Origin: Aestuariivita sp.
GTDB taxonomy: Bacteria; Pseudomonadota; Alphaproteobacteria; Rhodobacterales; Rhodobacteraceae
DNA: 64,000 nt
Direction: 5' to 3'
Assembly: GCA_026709985.1 (NCBI GenBank)
Contig: JAPORY010000065.1
Span: 1 to 64,000, forward strand
Positions within the stretch are counted from its first letter, which is position 1, and the number at the start of each line of letters is the position of its first letter. The notes beneath the pieces are model-generated. The model was not told where the DNA came from. It made no database searches and saw only the letters and a list, made by a program, of their open reading frames with translations. This document shows positions 17,950 to 25,497 of the stretch, piece after piece. Made by a program: the position numbers and the translations under genes.

Positions 17950-19191
17950 TTGGTTAAGAAACATCATGATTGGAAAAGTGGGGCTGTACTTGAGGAACAT
18001 TCTCAAAGAAAACATAAAATTCTAGCAGAATATTTCCGGCGATATCTTAAGGAACGGTGCAAGAACCCACGGAGTCGTCGCTTCCGACTTGCCATTCTAG
18101 ATGGTTTCTGCGGGGGCGGTTACTACAAGAACGACCACCAAGGCTCTCCCGTCATATTCGTGAAAACGTTATTGGAGACAGTCAAAGAAATTAACATTGA
18201 CCGAGGTGCGCAAAATATGCCGATGGTTGATGTCGAATGTATGATGATCTTGAACGACTGCGATCCCAATGCAATCAGCGAAGTGCGAAAAGCATTAGCT
18301 CCATTCGAGGCCGAGGCAAAGGAAGAAGACAGTCATGTCCAACTTCTGACAGAATACTATACTGGGCAATTTGAGACGCGAGTTGATCACTTTCGCGATC
18401 GTATAGAAGCAAAAAGATTTAACAATGTGATCTGTTTCTTGGATCAGTACGGATCTAGTAAAGTCCGTCGGCGCACAATAACAAATTTAATGTATTCAAG
18501 AAAATCCGTAGAAATTTTTCTAACTTACGCAATTGAAAGCCTTATCGCTTTCTTGAATCAACACGATCCGAACCTTCTAAAAAAACAACTCCAGCATTTG
18601 GAACTAGACGCAAATGCATTGGAGTTCTCACAAGAACTACTAAGCCAACAACAATGGCTTGGAACAGCCGAGAGGATCGTGTTCTCATGTTTCTGTCAGT
18701 GCGCCCCATATGTTACGCCGTTTGCCGTCAACAACCCCAAGGGTTGGAGCTATTGGTTCATGCACTTTGCCAACCAATACCGAGCTCGCCAAGTCTACAA
18801 CGATGTTCTTCATAACAACAGCTGTGAGCAAGCCCATTTCGGCAAATCGGGCCTGAAAATGCTCTCTCACGACCCTGACAACAGTTCCCTTTACTTGTTC
18901 GATATGGATGGAAGGAGGAAGGCCCTAGAACAGTTACCCGACGACATTGCACGAGTAATCGCCGAAGGTGGAGATACAATTCGTATGGGAACATTCTATG
19001 AGACCATTTACAATGAAACACCTGCTCATAGTGATGATATCAATACCGCAATCATGGAAAACCCAGATTTAGAAGTGCTTACACCTGACGAGCGAGAGCG
19101 AAGAGTTCCCAACAGAATATCATTAGACGATACTTTGCGCTTGAGGAAACAACGTAGTTTCAGTTTCCTACACTCATCCAATCGAAAATAA
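17950..19191 (+). CDS. tcmP: three-Cys-motif partner protein TcmP
   Basis: 413 residues. The N-terminal part has the TcmP-family signatures HHDWKSGAVLEEHSQRKHKI and LAILDGFCGGGYY, the latter resembling a Rossmann methyltransferase glycine loop, followed by CFLDQYGSSKV near residue 160. TcmP proteins have no established function; the family is named for its association with a partner carrying a CX6CX2C motif, which here is the adjacent DUF5131 protein. The start is TTG 17950, since the only nearby ATG is out of frame, and it has an AAGGA site. It converges with the DUF5131 gene with only 10 bp between stops. Confidence 0.88.
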   Translation: MVKKHHDWKSGAVLEEHSQRKHKILAEYFRRYLKERCKNPRSRRFRLAILDGFCGGGYYKNDHQGSPVIFVKTLLETVKEINIDRGAQNMPMVDVECMMILNDCDPNAISEVRKALAPFEAEAKEEDSHVQLLTEYYTGQFETRVDHFRDRIEAKRFNNVICFLDQYGSSKVRRRTITNLMYSRKSVEIFLTYAIESLIAFLNQHDPNLLKKQLQHLELDANALEFSQELLSQQQWLGTAERIVFSCFCQCAPYVTPFAVNNPKGWSYWFMHFANQYRARQVYNDVLHNNSCEQAHFGKSGLKMLSHDPDNSSLYLFDMDGRRKALEQLPDDIARVIAEGGDTIRMGTFYETIYNETPAHSDDINTAIMENPDLEVLTPDERERRVPNRISLDDTLRLRKQRSFSFLHSSNRK

Positions 19192-19201
19192 TGGATCGGG
19201 T

Positions 19202-19960
19202 CTATTTTATCAGTTCAGATTTGATTTCGTGTGGAACTATCTTCCAAGGAAATCCGTTCCATTCCACACCATCCAACTCCCGCCCACCAGATTTGGGACG
19301 GGCGCCACCCCACTGCTTAAAGAAGAATGCGGTTCCAGACGCGACGCACTGCTCGCGGATCGCAGTCACCCACTCATAGCACATAGGACGGGCCCGGGGC
19401 CCACTTTCGCCACCGACTATCGCCCACGCTATTCCTGTCAGATCAATTGAACCAACGCCACCAAGCAAAGGTTCAAACGAAACGAACCGCGCATCCGTGT
19501 TAATTTGACGCAAATGTTCGATGCGGCCGATATGAGCACGATCCTCAACTGATACGCCCAGCCAGATATGCGATGGAATAAGTTGATTCCCATACCGTCT
19601 CTTTAGATACTTAAGCATCAACGATGATCGCTTGGTTAACACCTGGAAAACATGCCATGATGCGGAGTCCATGACATCAAATACTTCATCAATATAATCA
19701 GGTGGAATATCCTTATGAAAAAGATCACTCATGGAATTTACAAAAATCATCCGCGGTTTTTTCCAACGCTTCGGCTGCTCCAGACGTGAAGGCCACAGCC
19801 GCAGATCAAAGCCTTGTTCATAAGGATGTCCGGCAATGCCCCGCCATCGCTCGGCAAAGCGTTCTGCATAACAGTTATCACAACCCGGCCCAATCTTGGT
19901 GCATCCTGTGACCGGATTCCATGTTGCGTCCGTCCACTCGATCTCTGACTTTTGACCCAT
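19202..19960 (-). CDS. DUF5131 (phage Gp37/Gp68-like) three-Cys protein
   Basis: 252 residues of the Gp37/Gp68 family. Cysteines 20, 27 and 30 in TGCTKIGPGCDNCYAERFA make the CX6CX2C motif, reminiscent of radical-SAM iron-sulfur sites. Other conserved blocks are PRMIFVNSMSDLFH, FQVLTKRS and AIVGGESGPRARPM. The family is widespread in phages and mobile elements and its reaction is unknown. It forms a convergent pair with tcmP, fitting the known genomic link between the two families. A second member of the same family is at 44686-45480. Confidence 0.9.
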   Translation of the reverse strand: MGQKSEIEWTDATWNPVTGCTKIGPGCDNCYAERFAERWRGIAGHPYEQGFDLRLWPSRLEQPKRWKKPRMIFVNSMSDLFHKDIPPDYIDEVFDVMDSASWHVFQVLTKRSSLMLKYLKRRYGNQLIPSHIWLGVSVEDRAHIGRIEHLRQINTDARFVSFEPLLGGVGSIDLTGIAWAIVGGESGPRARPMCYEWVTAIREQCVASGTAFFFKQWGGARPKSGGRELDGVEWNGFPWKIVPHEIKSELIK

Positions 19961-19973
19961 TGTTCAAACGCCT

Positions 19974-20813
19974 TTAAGGAAATCGCTTCCGGGCGCAGAG
20001 GCGTTGAAGTTTGGAGCGTAACGCAACCTCAAACTCCTCGCGTTTAATGGTCGCCGCCGACAATAGCTTGGCACAGGAGTCTTCGAGCGAAAGCACTTCC
20101 CAGTGTTCGGCAATGAGGCGATAATCGTCAGTGATACGCGGTATGAGCCACACGATATCGCCGTCATTCACATCTTTCGAAGGTGCGGAGGTCGGTCCAC
20201 CGATCGCATTGAAAAACGGGCGATCAACCGCAACCGCGAGCTTGGTACTCCAGCGGCGGAGTGTTGGTGCTTTAATCTGCAACTGCGGCATCAGTCGCTT
20301 CGCGCTCGATGACCGCCAATCTGGTCGTCGAACAGCTGTGGGGGGCGGCGGAATGTCGGCGGAATTATGCAACAGCAACTCAAAATCGGCAGTCATTCCC
20401 TGCCCTGAGAAATACACCGCTTGGATCTCCAAGCCAAACCACGTCTTCGCAGTAATGTCATCCGAAACAACGAGGTCGATGCGTCCAGCTGGGCGGCCTG
20501 TCGCTGGTGATCGCATGAAGGGAACTTCTGGGGCGATAAAAACATCCGGAAAGCCGGCAATTTCTGCGAGCCACTCTGGCAGCAAATTCCCCTCGTCGAA
20601 TCTTTTCGGGCACGTAATTACGGGCGGTTTGGTACCTTGCTTTATCGAACAGACCCCACCGCGCTTGTTGCACGGGGGACGCCCCCGCTGAAAAGGACAG
20701 CTAGGGGCCGGTTCATGGGCCAGCGCACAGCGGGCCAGTTTCTGACGGTCTTTGACCGACAGCCTCTCGAATGGTCTGCCGAACCACTCGGCAATTCCGT
20801 AACGAGGCGTCAT
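19974..20813 (-). CDS. NotI-family restriction endonuclease
   Basis: 279 residues. The N-terminal AEWFGRPFERLS followed by Cys 29, 39, 48 and 55 (CPFQRGRPPCNKRGGVCS) matches the iron-binding Cys4 element known from the NotI structure. The nuclease core is seen in GRIDLVVSD and GLEIQAVYFSG, giving the unusual D...ExQ form of the PD-(D/E)XK site that NotI uses. It overlaps the methylase gene by 4 bp, so the two form a restriction-modification operon. The recognition site cannot be read from sequence. Because the partner is an adenine methylase, the site must contain an A and so need not be the GC-only NotI site. Confidence 0.85.
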   Translation of the reverse strand: MTPRYGIAEWFGRPFERLSVKDRQKLARCALAHEPAPSCPFQRGRPPCNKRGGVCSIKQGTKPPVITCPKRFDEGNLLPEWLAEIAGFPDVFIAPEVPFMRSPATGRPAGRIDLVVSDDITAKTWFGLEIQAVYFSGQGMTADFELLLHNSADIPPPPTAVRRPDWRSSSAKRLMPQLQIKAPTLRRWSTKLAVAVDRPFFNAIGGPTSAPSKDVNDGDIVWLIPRITDDYRLIAEHWEVLSLEDSCAKLLSAATIKREEFEVALRSKLQRLCARKRFP

Positions 20814-21700
20814 GCGAATATCGGTTCTGGTGTAATGACCAGTTCGGTCATTTGGTTGTGATGACCATTTTTCATCGCCAACTGCACGGCACAGAAATCA
20901 AATTTTTGTACGAGAGCTATAATCTCTGGTGCGGCGTCATAAGTCATCAGAAAATTGCACTCGTGCTCTGCGAGCATTGCGAACAATGCTTCATGGTCCA
21001 CTTTGGAGTGTTTGTACAAGCGGGAGCCGGCCTTCTTGCCGCCCGTCGCCGTATAGGGCGGATCAATGAATACCGCCGCGGCCCTACCCTGCTCTTGGAG
21101 CAAGTCTGGCAACAGCCTCATTCCGTCGCCCGCAATAAACTGGATGCGAGCCGCACACTCCTGAATCTTGTTAAGTCGTGTCACGATTGTCTCCGGATAC
21201 CACCGGGAGCCAACCCCCTTGCCGTTCTCCCCTGCCCGACAGAACGATGCGCCGGGCGCGAGTACTCCACCACGGCGAGTTCTGTTCAGCACGAGGGTTC
21301 TAAAGCCATGCTCAGCGACGGTTGCAGGCGAGGATTGCTCAATCTCGCGCAGACGATCCAGCGTCGGCTCAAACTCGCTAATCCAATCCCTCAGAGTAGC
21401 ACCGCTTTCCAACGCCGAACGCCAGAACGCCGCGACGTCATGGTCAATCTCAATCATCACTGCTGAAGACGCCAAATCCTCCATAATTGCGGTCAGCGAA
21501 ACAATTCCGCCGCCGGTGAACGGTTCAATGATGATTTCTGGCAGAGTACGGCTCAGCCACTCCCGTATGTGCGGCACTAACCAAGTCTTACCACCCGGAT
21601 AGCGCAGCGGACTGCGTTGCGGCACCGACGCAACATTGGCAACGGGGACACGAGAAATCGGGAACTGTGTGTCTGCAACGAGTGCAGTAGTATCAACCAT
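20810..21700 (-). CDS. D12-class DNA adenine N6-methyltransferase
   Basis: 296 residues of the Dam/D12 class. Motif I is RYPGGKTWLVPHI with EPFTGGGIVSLTA, and the catalytic motif IV is FIDPPYTATG. The gap between them holds the target-recognition region, including LVLNRTRRGG. It would protect host DNA from the overlapping NotI-family enzyme encoded just downstream. The start ATG at 21700 leaves a 9-bp gap from the small gene at 21710. Confidence 0.9.
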   Translation of the reverse strand: MVDTTALVADTQFPISRVPVANVASVPQRSPLRYPGGKTWLVPHIREWLSRTLPEIIIEPFTGGGIVSLTAIMEDLASSAVMIEIDHDVAAFWRSALESGATLRDWISEFEPTLDRLREIEQSSPATVAEHGFRTLVLNRTRRGGVLAPGASFCRAGENGKGVGSRWYPETIVTRLNKIQECAARIQFIAGDGMRLLPDLLQEQGRAAAVFIDPPYTATGGKKAGSRLYKHSKVDHEALFAMLAEHECNFLMTYDAAPEIIALVQKFDFCAVQLAMKNGHHNQMTELVITPEPIFA

Positions 21701-21709
21701 GACGATTCC

Positions 21710-21886
21710 TCACTCGTCGTCTGGTGAAAGCGCATCGGCGATCATATTGATGCGCTCCTGCAACTGCTCGCGGCAGGTGATCGTCTGCGCCGACGCCTCT
21801 GAGCGGGTATCTTTAATAAACATATCTAGTGCGACTGACAGACTCAGTGCCTCGTGTTCATTCAATTCTAAATTCTGGGTGTCCAT
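21710..21886 (-). CDS. small hypothetical protein (58 aa)
   Basis: The ATG at 21886 is preceded by a perfect AAGGAGG, followed by CCAAACT. The same ribosome-binding stretch, AAGGAGGCCAACT, precedes the gene at 23945-24148. The protein is acidic and probably helical, with no known motif. It lies 9 bp before the NotI-type methylase operon, so co-transcription is likely. A longer in-frame start at 22045 lacks such a site. Confidence 0.7.
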   Translation of the reverse strand: MDTQNLELNEHEALSLSVALDMFIKDTRSEASAQTITCREQLQERINMIADALSPDDE

Positions 21887-22010
21887 AGTTTGGCCTCCTT
21901 GTGTTGGGGCTGTCTCATCAGTGCGGAGCGGCAAACCTGCAGACCGCCTAAGAGGGGCGGTATTGGAGGTTAGCACCCTTGCAGTATGCCGCGGCATTTG
22001 CTTCTCCCAT

Positions 22011-22071
22011 TTTTGAAATGCTGGCCTCCCGCGGTGGGAGGCCATAGCTTTTCATTATTGAAGTCGCGATT
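22011..22071 (-). repeat. 3' hairpin element, copy A
   Basis: About 60 bp nearly identical to 24161-24233. It contains a perfect GGCCTCCC/GGGAGGCC stem (22023-22043) and, on the minus strand, begins inside the 3' end of the gene at 22055. It could be an intergenic attenuator or RNA-stability element; there is no clear T run on the minus strand. Confidence 0.75.
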
Positions 22072-22372
22072 CTTCTCCCGGATCATGCCTGATGATCGCG
22101 GGATAAAGATTGCGGCCCTTCATTCGCCGCTTCCCCTGCGGGGTTTGGATCGTGAAAGTATGTTGCCCAGTCGATGCGCCGTAGCTGTGGTTGACCACCT
22201 CGCCTTTGATTACTTCAATGTCGCCCGCACCGTCAGGTCGTACGCAAGTCAGTTTGCAGCCCGTGCGGATGGCAGCATGAGTACCACGGCTTGGGTATTG
22301 CGTGTTGATTTTCTCCATCGACTGCGCGTATAGGCGCTTATCGCTGGCATTTGGTCGGTATCGATATCCCAT
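22055..22372 (-). CDS. small hypothetical protein, cassette A
   Basis: 105 basic residues, start ATG 22372 with an AGGAG site. No recognised domain. The pattern (IEVIKGEVVNHSYGASTGQHTFTI split by charged ends) suggests a small beta-rich protein. It is flanked by the same 5' and 3' elements that flank the unrelated gene at 24224-24790, so it occupies one of two equivalent cassette slots. Given its place beside restriction and plasmid genes, an anti-defence or establishment role is possible but unproven. Confidence 0.75.
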   Translation of the reverse strand: MGYRYRPNASDKRLYAQSMEKINTQYPSRGTHAAIRTGCKLTCVRPDGAGDIEVIKGEVVNHSYGASTGQHTFTIQTPQGKRRMKGRNLYPAIIRHDPGEESRLQ

Positions 22373-22401
22373 CGTATTACTCCTTTAGGTTAATCTCGTC
22401 G

Positions 22402-22522
22402 GTGAACTGCTTCATGTGAAACATTGTTTTACTGTTAAACGAAACTTTGCAATACCACAAGTAACAGTGAATAACATTGGGTAACAAAGGCGTGACCACC
22501 GAACATTCGCAGGTCCGGGCGA
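22402..22522 (-). repeat. 5' cassette element, copy A
   Basis: About 120 bp that match 24818-24940 with few differences. It includes a dyad TTCATGTGAA (22411-22420) within a parS-like 16-mer, an inverted pair TTACTGTTA/TAACAGTGA, and three TAACA units at about 10-bp spacing. It lies 30 bp upstream of the gene at 22055-22372 and should hold its promoter and operator. Confidence 0.85.
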
Positions 22523-22573
22523 TCTGCCTACTCCATGTTGGCGGCACTGGGCGCATTGCAACCCAGTCCCGAA

Positions 22574-23557
22574 TTAATGTTCGCCGATCTTTGAGTTGCC
22601 GCAAAATCCGTCAATTATCGCCTCCAGTTTACGGGACAATGCCTCGCGCTGTCGCTGGGTGCGTTCCGTTTCTTTGGTGTCGCGCGATCGGCGCCGAAAA
22701 TACTTGAGATCTTGGTCAGCAAGCGCGGTTTTCAGAGCGGCACTTACGGCTGGTATTGCCGGATCACTCGTGACGTTTAGCGCGGGTATTTCGTCAGCGA
22801 GTTCTAATAAATTGCTAAACGCTGCTTTATGTAAGGCCCGCGGTTCGCCGGCGGCGTCCACGCCGAGTTGTTTGATGAGGTGCCTTATGCTGGCCCCAAT
22901 CTCCTGTCGTAGTGACTGATGAGCCTCGTGCAACCGCCGCTGCACTATCTCATCAATACTCGCACGAATTTTTTCGCACTGGGCTCTGGTCACGTTCGCA
23001 GAGAAGTGCGCGGCTTGCGGGATCGGTAGAAAATGGTAGCTGACAGAAAACTTATGACGTAATTCGGCGGCAGTCGGATAAGCGTTGGGATCGAAGAATA
23101 CCCCCAACGCGGTGGCGGCGGATGCCTTGATATTGTTGTACTCCGCAAGGAAAATTGTTTTTTCCCGCTCAAACTGGTCCATTGCAGCGTGCATGGCCGT
23201 TTCGTACTGATGGGAGCGGTCCAGCGGAAGCAGACGCTGGCCGTCTCCGCCCCATACTAGCGAATAGCGCTTATGCGCCGATCTCGCCGCAGTGATCGCG
23301 CTCCATAAGCCGCGGAGATATTGCGGCTCGATGAGGTTGGCCTGAACCTTAGCGGCCGTTTTTGGCACTTGATGACTGGCGGTTAGCTGGGCGGTGACAT
23401 CGCGGCGGACGCTCACTGCGCGCCATTGCTGCACGGTCAGCGTCACGATGACGGCCTTCTGGTAGATCGCAGCCGCCCCAGCTTTTGCGGCGGCATCAAG
23501 CCGATGCGGCGACACCTTGTGGTTCACTAGATCGACATTGTGTTCATAATTATTCAT
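22574..23557 (-). CDS. hypothetical protein (327 aa), possibly DUF3150-like
   Basis: 327 residues with long predicted helices and no signal peptide or membrane segment. The section with LLPLDRSHQYETAMHAAMDQF followed by a conserved-looking FFDPNAYPTAAELRHKF reminds me of DUF3150-type phage and plasmid proteins, but I am not sure. The C-terminus is rich in Arg and Gln. It lies 16 bp downstream of the gene at 23573, so the two probably share a transcript. Function unknown. Confidence 0.75.
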   Translation of the reverse strand: MNNYEHNVDLVNHKVSPHRLDAAAKAGAAAIYQKAVIVTLTVQQWRAVSVRRDVTAQLTASHQVPKTAAKVQANLIEPQYLRGLWSAITAARSAHKRYSLVWGGDGQRLLPLDRSHQYETAMHAAMDQFEREKTIFLAEYNNIKASAATALGVFFDPNAYPTAAELRHKFSVSYHFLPIPQAAHFSANVTRAQCEKIRASIDEIVQRRLHEAHQSLRQEIGASIRHLIKQLGVDAAGEPRALHKAAFSNLLELADEIPALNVTSDPAIPAVSAALKTALADQDLKYFRRRSRDTKETERTQRQREALSRKLEAIIDGFCGNSKIGEH

Positions 23558-23572
23558 AAAAGCTTGTTTCCG

Positions 23573-23920
23573 TTAAGTTGCGATTTTGGAGCTTTTTGGC
23601 TTAGCGACCAGTTTTAATGTCGGCGCGGTGACCGCGGTCATATCAGCAACAATGACGTCGCCTTGCTCATCGCGAAGACAAGCCGCTTGAAATCCGGCGC
23701 GGGCGGCAGCACGAGCAATGATGCCCTGCAATGCCCAGCTTTTTTCAGCGTCTTCGAAATCAATCTCTTCATCAAAGTATTTTTCAGCATTTTCAGCTGC
23801 GGCACCGAGTCCCAAAATTTCGCTTTTCGCAATCTCGTCTATTGTTAAATCGTAAGTTCCCGGTCGAGGAATCACCACGCCGCTGTCGAAAATAACCTCG
23901 TAGATATAGCGATTATCCAA
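23573..23920 (-). CDS. small acidic hypothetical protein (115 aa)
   Basis: The only usable start is TTG 23920, because an in-frame TAG lies a short way upstream; it has no strong ribosome-binding site. The middle is very acidic (EKYFDEEIDFEDAEKS), a feature of DNA-mimic and other anti-defence proteins, though this is only suggestive. It precedes the 327-residue gene by 16 bp. Confidence 0.65.
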   Translation of the reverse strand: MDNRYIYEVIFDSGVVIPRPGTYDLTIDEIAKSEILGLGAAAENAEKYFDEEIDFEDAEKSWALQGIIARAAARAGFQAACLRDEQGDVIVADMTAVTAPTLKLVAKPKSSKIAT

Positions 23921-23944
23921 GTCGCTGTGCGGTGGTATGTATAC

Positions 23945-24148
23945 CTACTCGGAAACACAGATTGTGCCAGCAAAAGCCGTTATATCTGATTCGGGGCTGA
24001 AATCTGCTGGCGCATAATCGCTAGTGTGGTAAAATTGGGCGCCGAACTTAATGCCCCGATCTGCGAGTTGACTTTCGCAATCGTGTTCATTCCAATCTAT
24101 CTCGCCACTGTTGAGCGTGATAAGATTATTGGAAATTAGTATGTTCAT
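23945..24148 (-). CDS. small hypothetical protein (67 aa)
   Basis: ATG 24148 has a strong AAGGAGG site that is part of the cassette B hairpin element. The protein is acidic (theoretical excess of Asp/Glu) with no recognised motif. It stands immediately downstream of cassette B, in the position equivalent to that of the 58-residue gene downstream of cassette A. Confidence 0.7.
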   Translation of the reverse strand: MNILISNNLITLNSGEIDWNEHDCESQLADRGIKFGAQFYHTSDYAPADFSPESDITAFAGTICVSE

Positions 24149-24160
24149 AGTTGGCCTCCT

Positions 24161-24233
24161 TTTTGTGAAATGCTGGCCTCCCGCGGTGGGTGGCCCTAGC
24201 CTTTCATTTTTGAAGTCGCGATTTCATTCGACC
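24161..24233 (-). repeat. 3' hairpin element, copy B
   Basis: Second copy of the element at 22011-22071. The stem at 24175-24195 has one mismatch. On the minus strand the hairpin is followed within about 20 nt by the AAGGAGG site of the next gene. The same GGAGGCC heptamer occurs both in the stem and across that ribosome-binding site. Confidence 0.75.
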
Positions 24234-24790
24234 GCTTCGCATTTCTCCTCAATACACTCTTTTATGTAATCCGCGGGAGACTGGCTCACCGGGCAGAATA
24301 GAACCCCTTCACCTCGCGCTTCTTTGATTAATTTGTCGGCATCCAGATTGCGCAGTTCGTCGATTTTCAACTCCCGCAGATAATCGCAGAGCCACTCGCT
24401 GGCAGCCCAAACGGAGTATTGGCCGTCGCAAATAGCCGGGATCGCAAGCTCCATCGTCTGTTCGATATCCGTCAAGATTTCAGCTTTCTCGTCACGATCT
24501 GACAGTTTTTGATACTCGAGGACTTTACCCACTACTGTCGTAGCGAGTATTTGGAGATGCTCCACATCTATCGTGCACGGGGTACCTAGTTTTACCCGGG
24601 CTACCCCAACATGACCGTTGAATTCGTCCATCGAAATTGTGTTGTCGCCGGAAAGCGATTCCTCAACTTGGAGAGAGGATTCGCCGCTACAGGCGGGGAT
24701 GTGAAGTTCGAGGTTGGCCTTGTAGCGATTGGCATTATCGCCGAAAATCGCGTCGCTAGCAATTTCTGCAATTTTGATCTGCGTAGTCAT
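24224..24790 (-). CDS. hypothetical protein (188 aa), cassette B
   Basis: 188 acidic residues, start ATG 24790 with an AAAGGA site. No family recognised; probably a soluble helical and beta mixed protein. It is unrelated in sequence to the gene in cassette A although both have the same flanking elements. Its acidity and location next to the partition genes of a conjugative element would fit an early-expressed accessory or anti-restriction protein, which remains speculation. Confidence 0.75.
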   Translation of the reverse strand: MTTQIKIAEIASDAIFGDNANRYKANLELHIPACSGESSLQVEESLSGDNTISMDEFNGHVGVARVKLGTPCTIDVEHLQILATTVVGKVLEYQKLSDRDEKAEILTDIEQTMELAIPAICDGQYSVWAASEWLCDYLRELKIDELRNLDADKLIKEARGEGVLFCPVSQSPADYIKECIEEKCEAVE

Positions 24791-24817
24791 TGACTTAATC
24801 CTTTCTCTATCTCGTCG

Positions 24818-24940
24818 TGGAATTGTTTCATGTGAAACATTGGTTTACTGTTAACCGAAACTTTGCAATACCACAAGTAACAGTGAATAACATTGGGTAA
24901 CAACAGCGTGAACCCCGAACATTCGCAGGCCCGGGCGAAC
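24818..24940 (-). repeat. 5' cassette element, copy B, with parS-like dyad
   Basis: Partner of 22402-22522. It holds TGTTTCATGTGAAACA at 24824-24839, one base from the chromosomal ParB site consensus TGTTTCACGTGAAACA, plus the TTACTGTTA/TAACAGTGA inverted pair and three TAACA units with a 10-bp period. It lies 28 bp upstream of the gene at 24224-24790. Confidence 0.85.
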
Positions 24941-25042
24941 GACCTATCCGTGTGGGCAGCTGACGGTCACCGTTACTGCCACTACAAAAACTGGCCCTGC
25001 AACTGTGCGAGGATTGCATCTCGCTCGGCAAGATTGCGAACA

Positions 25043-25058
25043 GTTAACAGGTGTTAAC
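25043..25058. promoter_or_regulatory. parS site 1
   Basis: GTTAACAGGTGTTAAC, one base away from the perfect palindrome. The form matches RepB-binding parS sites of repABC plasmids. Confidence 0.75.
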
Positions 25059-25261
25059 TGGTTGCCCCTCAAAACGGGTGGCCGACGGTGACGTTCCTGT
25101 CCGCGTGTGCATTCCTCAGTGGCGTTCAACCGTTGAGAAAAATCGCCTGGCGCAGCACGCAAAGACCGCAACCCGAGACGAAGAGAACTATACACATCTC
25201 TGCTCTGAAGCGCAGACCAAAAAGGTCGGCATTGTGAGCGACAAGAAATGGGGCTGGGAGC

Positions 25262-25277
25262 GTTAACAGCTGTTAAC
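25262..25277. promoter_or_regulatory. parS site 2
   Basis: GTTAACAGCTGTTAAC, a perfect 16-bp palindrome of the repABC parS type. Confidence 0.85.
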
Positions 25278-25343
25278 CTATGGCTACCACCCTTGCGATG
25301 CTTGCGCCGCCGAAAAAGACCGGCGCAGTCGCTCAACCTGTTA

Positions 25344-25359
25344 GTTAACAACTGTTAAC
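25344..25359. promoter_or_regulatory. parS site 3
   Basis: GTTAACAACTGTTAAC, one base from the perfect palindrome, about 140 bp before the repA start. Confidence 0.75.
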
Positions 25360-25497
25360 TCTCGCGGTGGCAGTCTTCTTGTGGGCGCCCAAATTTTTCT
25401 ACAATTTATTGATTTTGTTGTTGACAGGGGTTGCGCGAGGCGTTTAGAAGCGGCGCAGTATCGCCATTGGGGCCGAAATCGTCTAAATATCGCAACT

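Larger units (their letters stand above)
24941..25497. promoter_or_regulatory. repAB upstream region with parS sites
   Basis: About 550 bp without a convincing gene. It contains three of the five parS palindromes and must hold the repA promoter. In repABC plasmids RepA and RepB repress their own operon from such a region. Confidence 0.6.
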
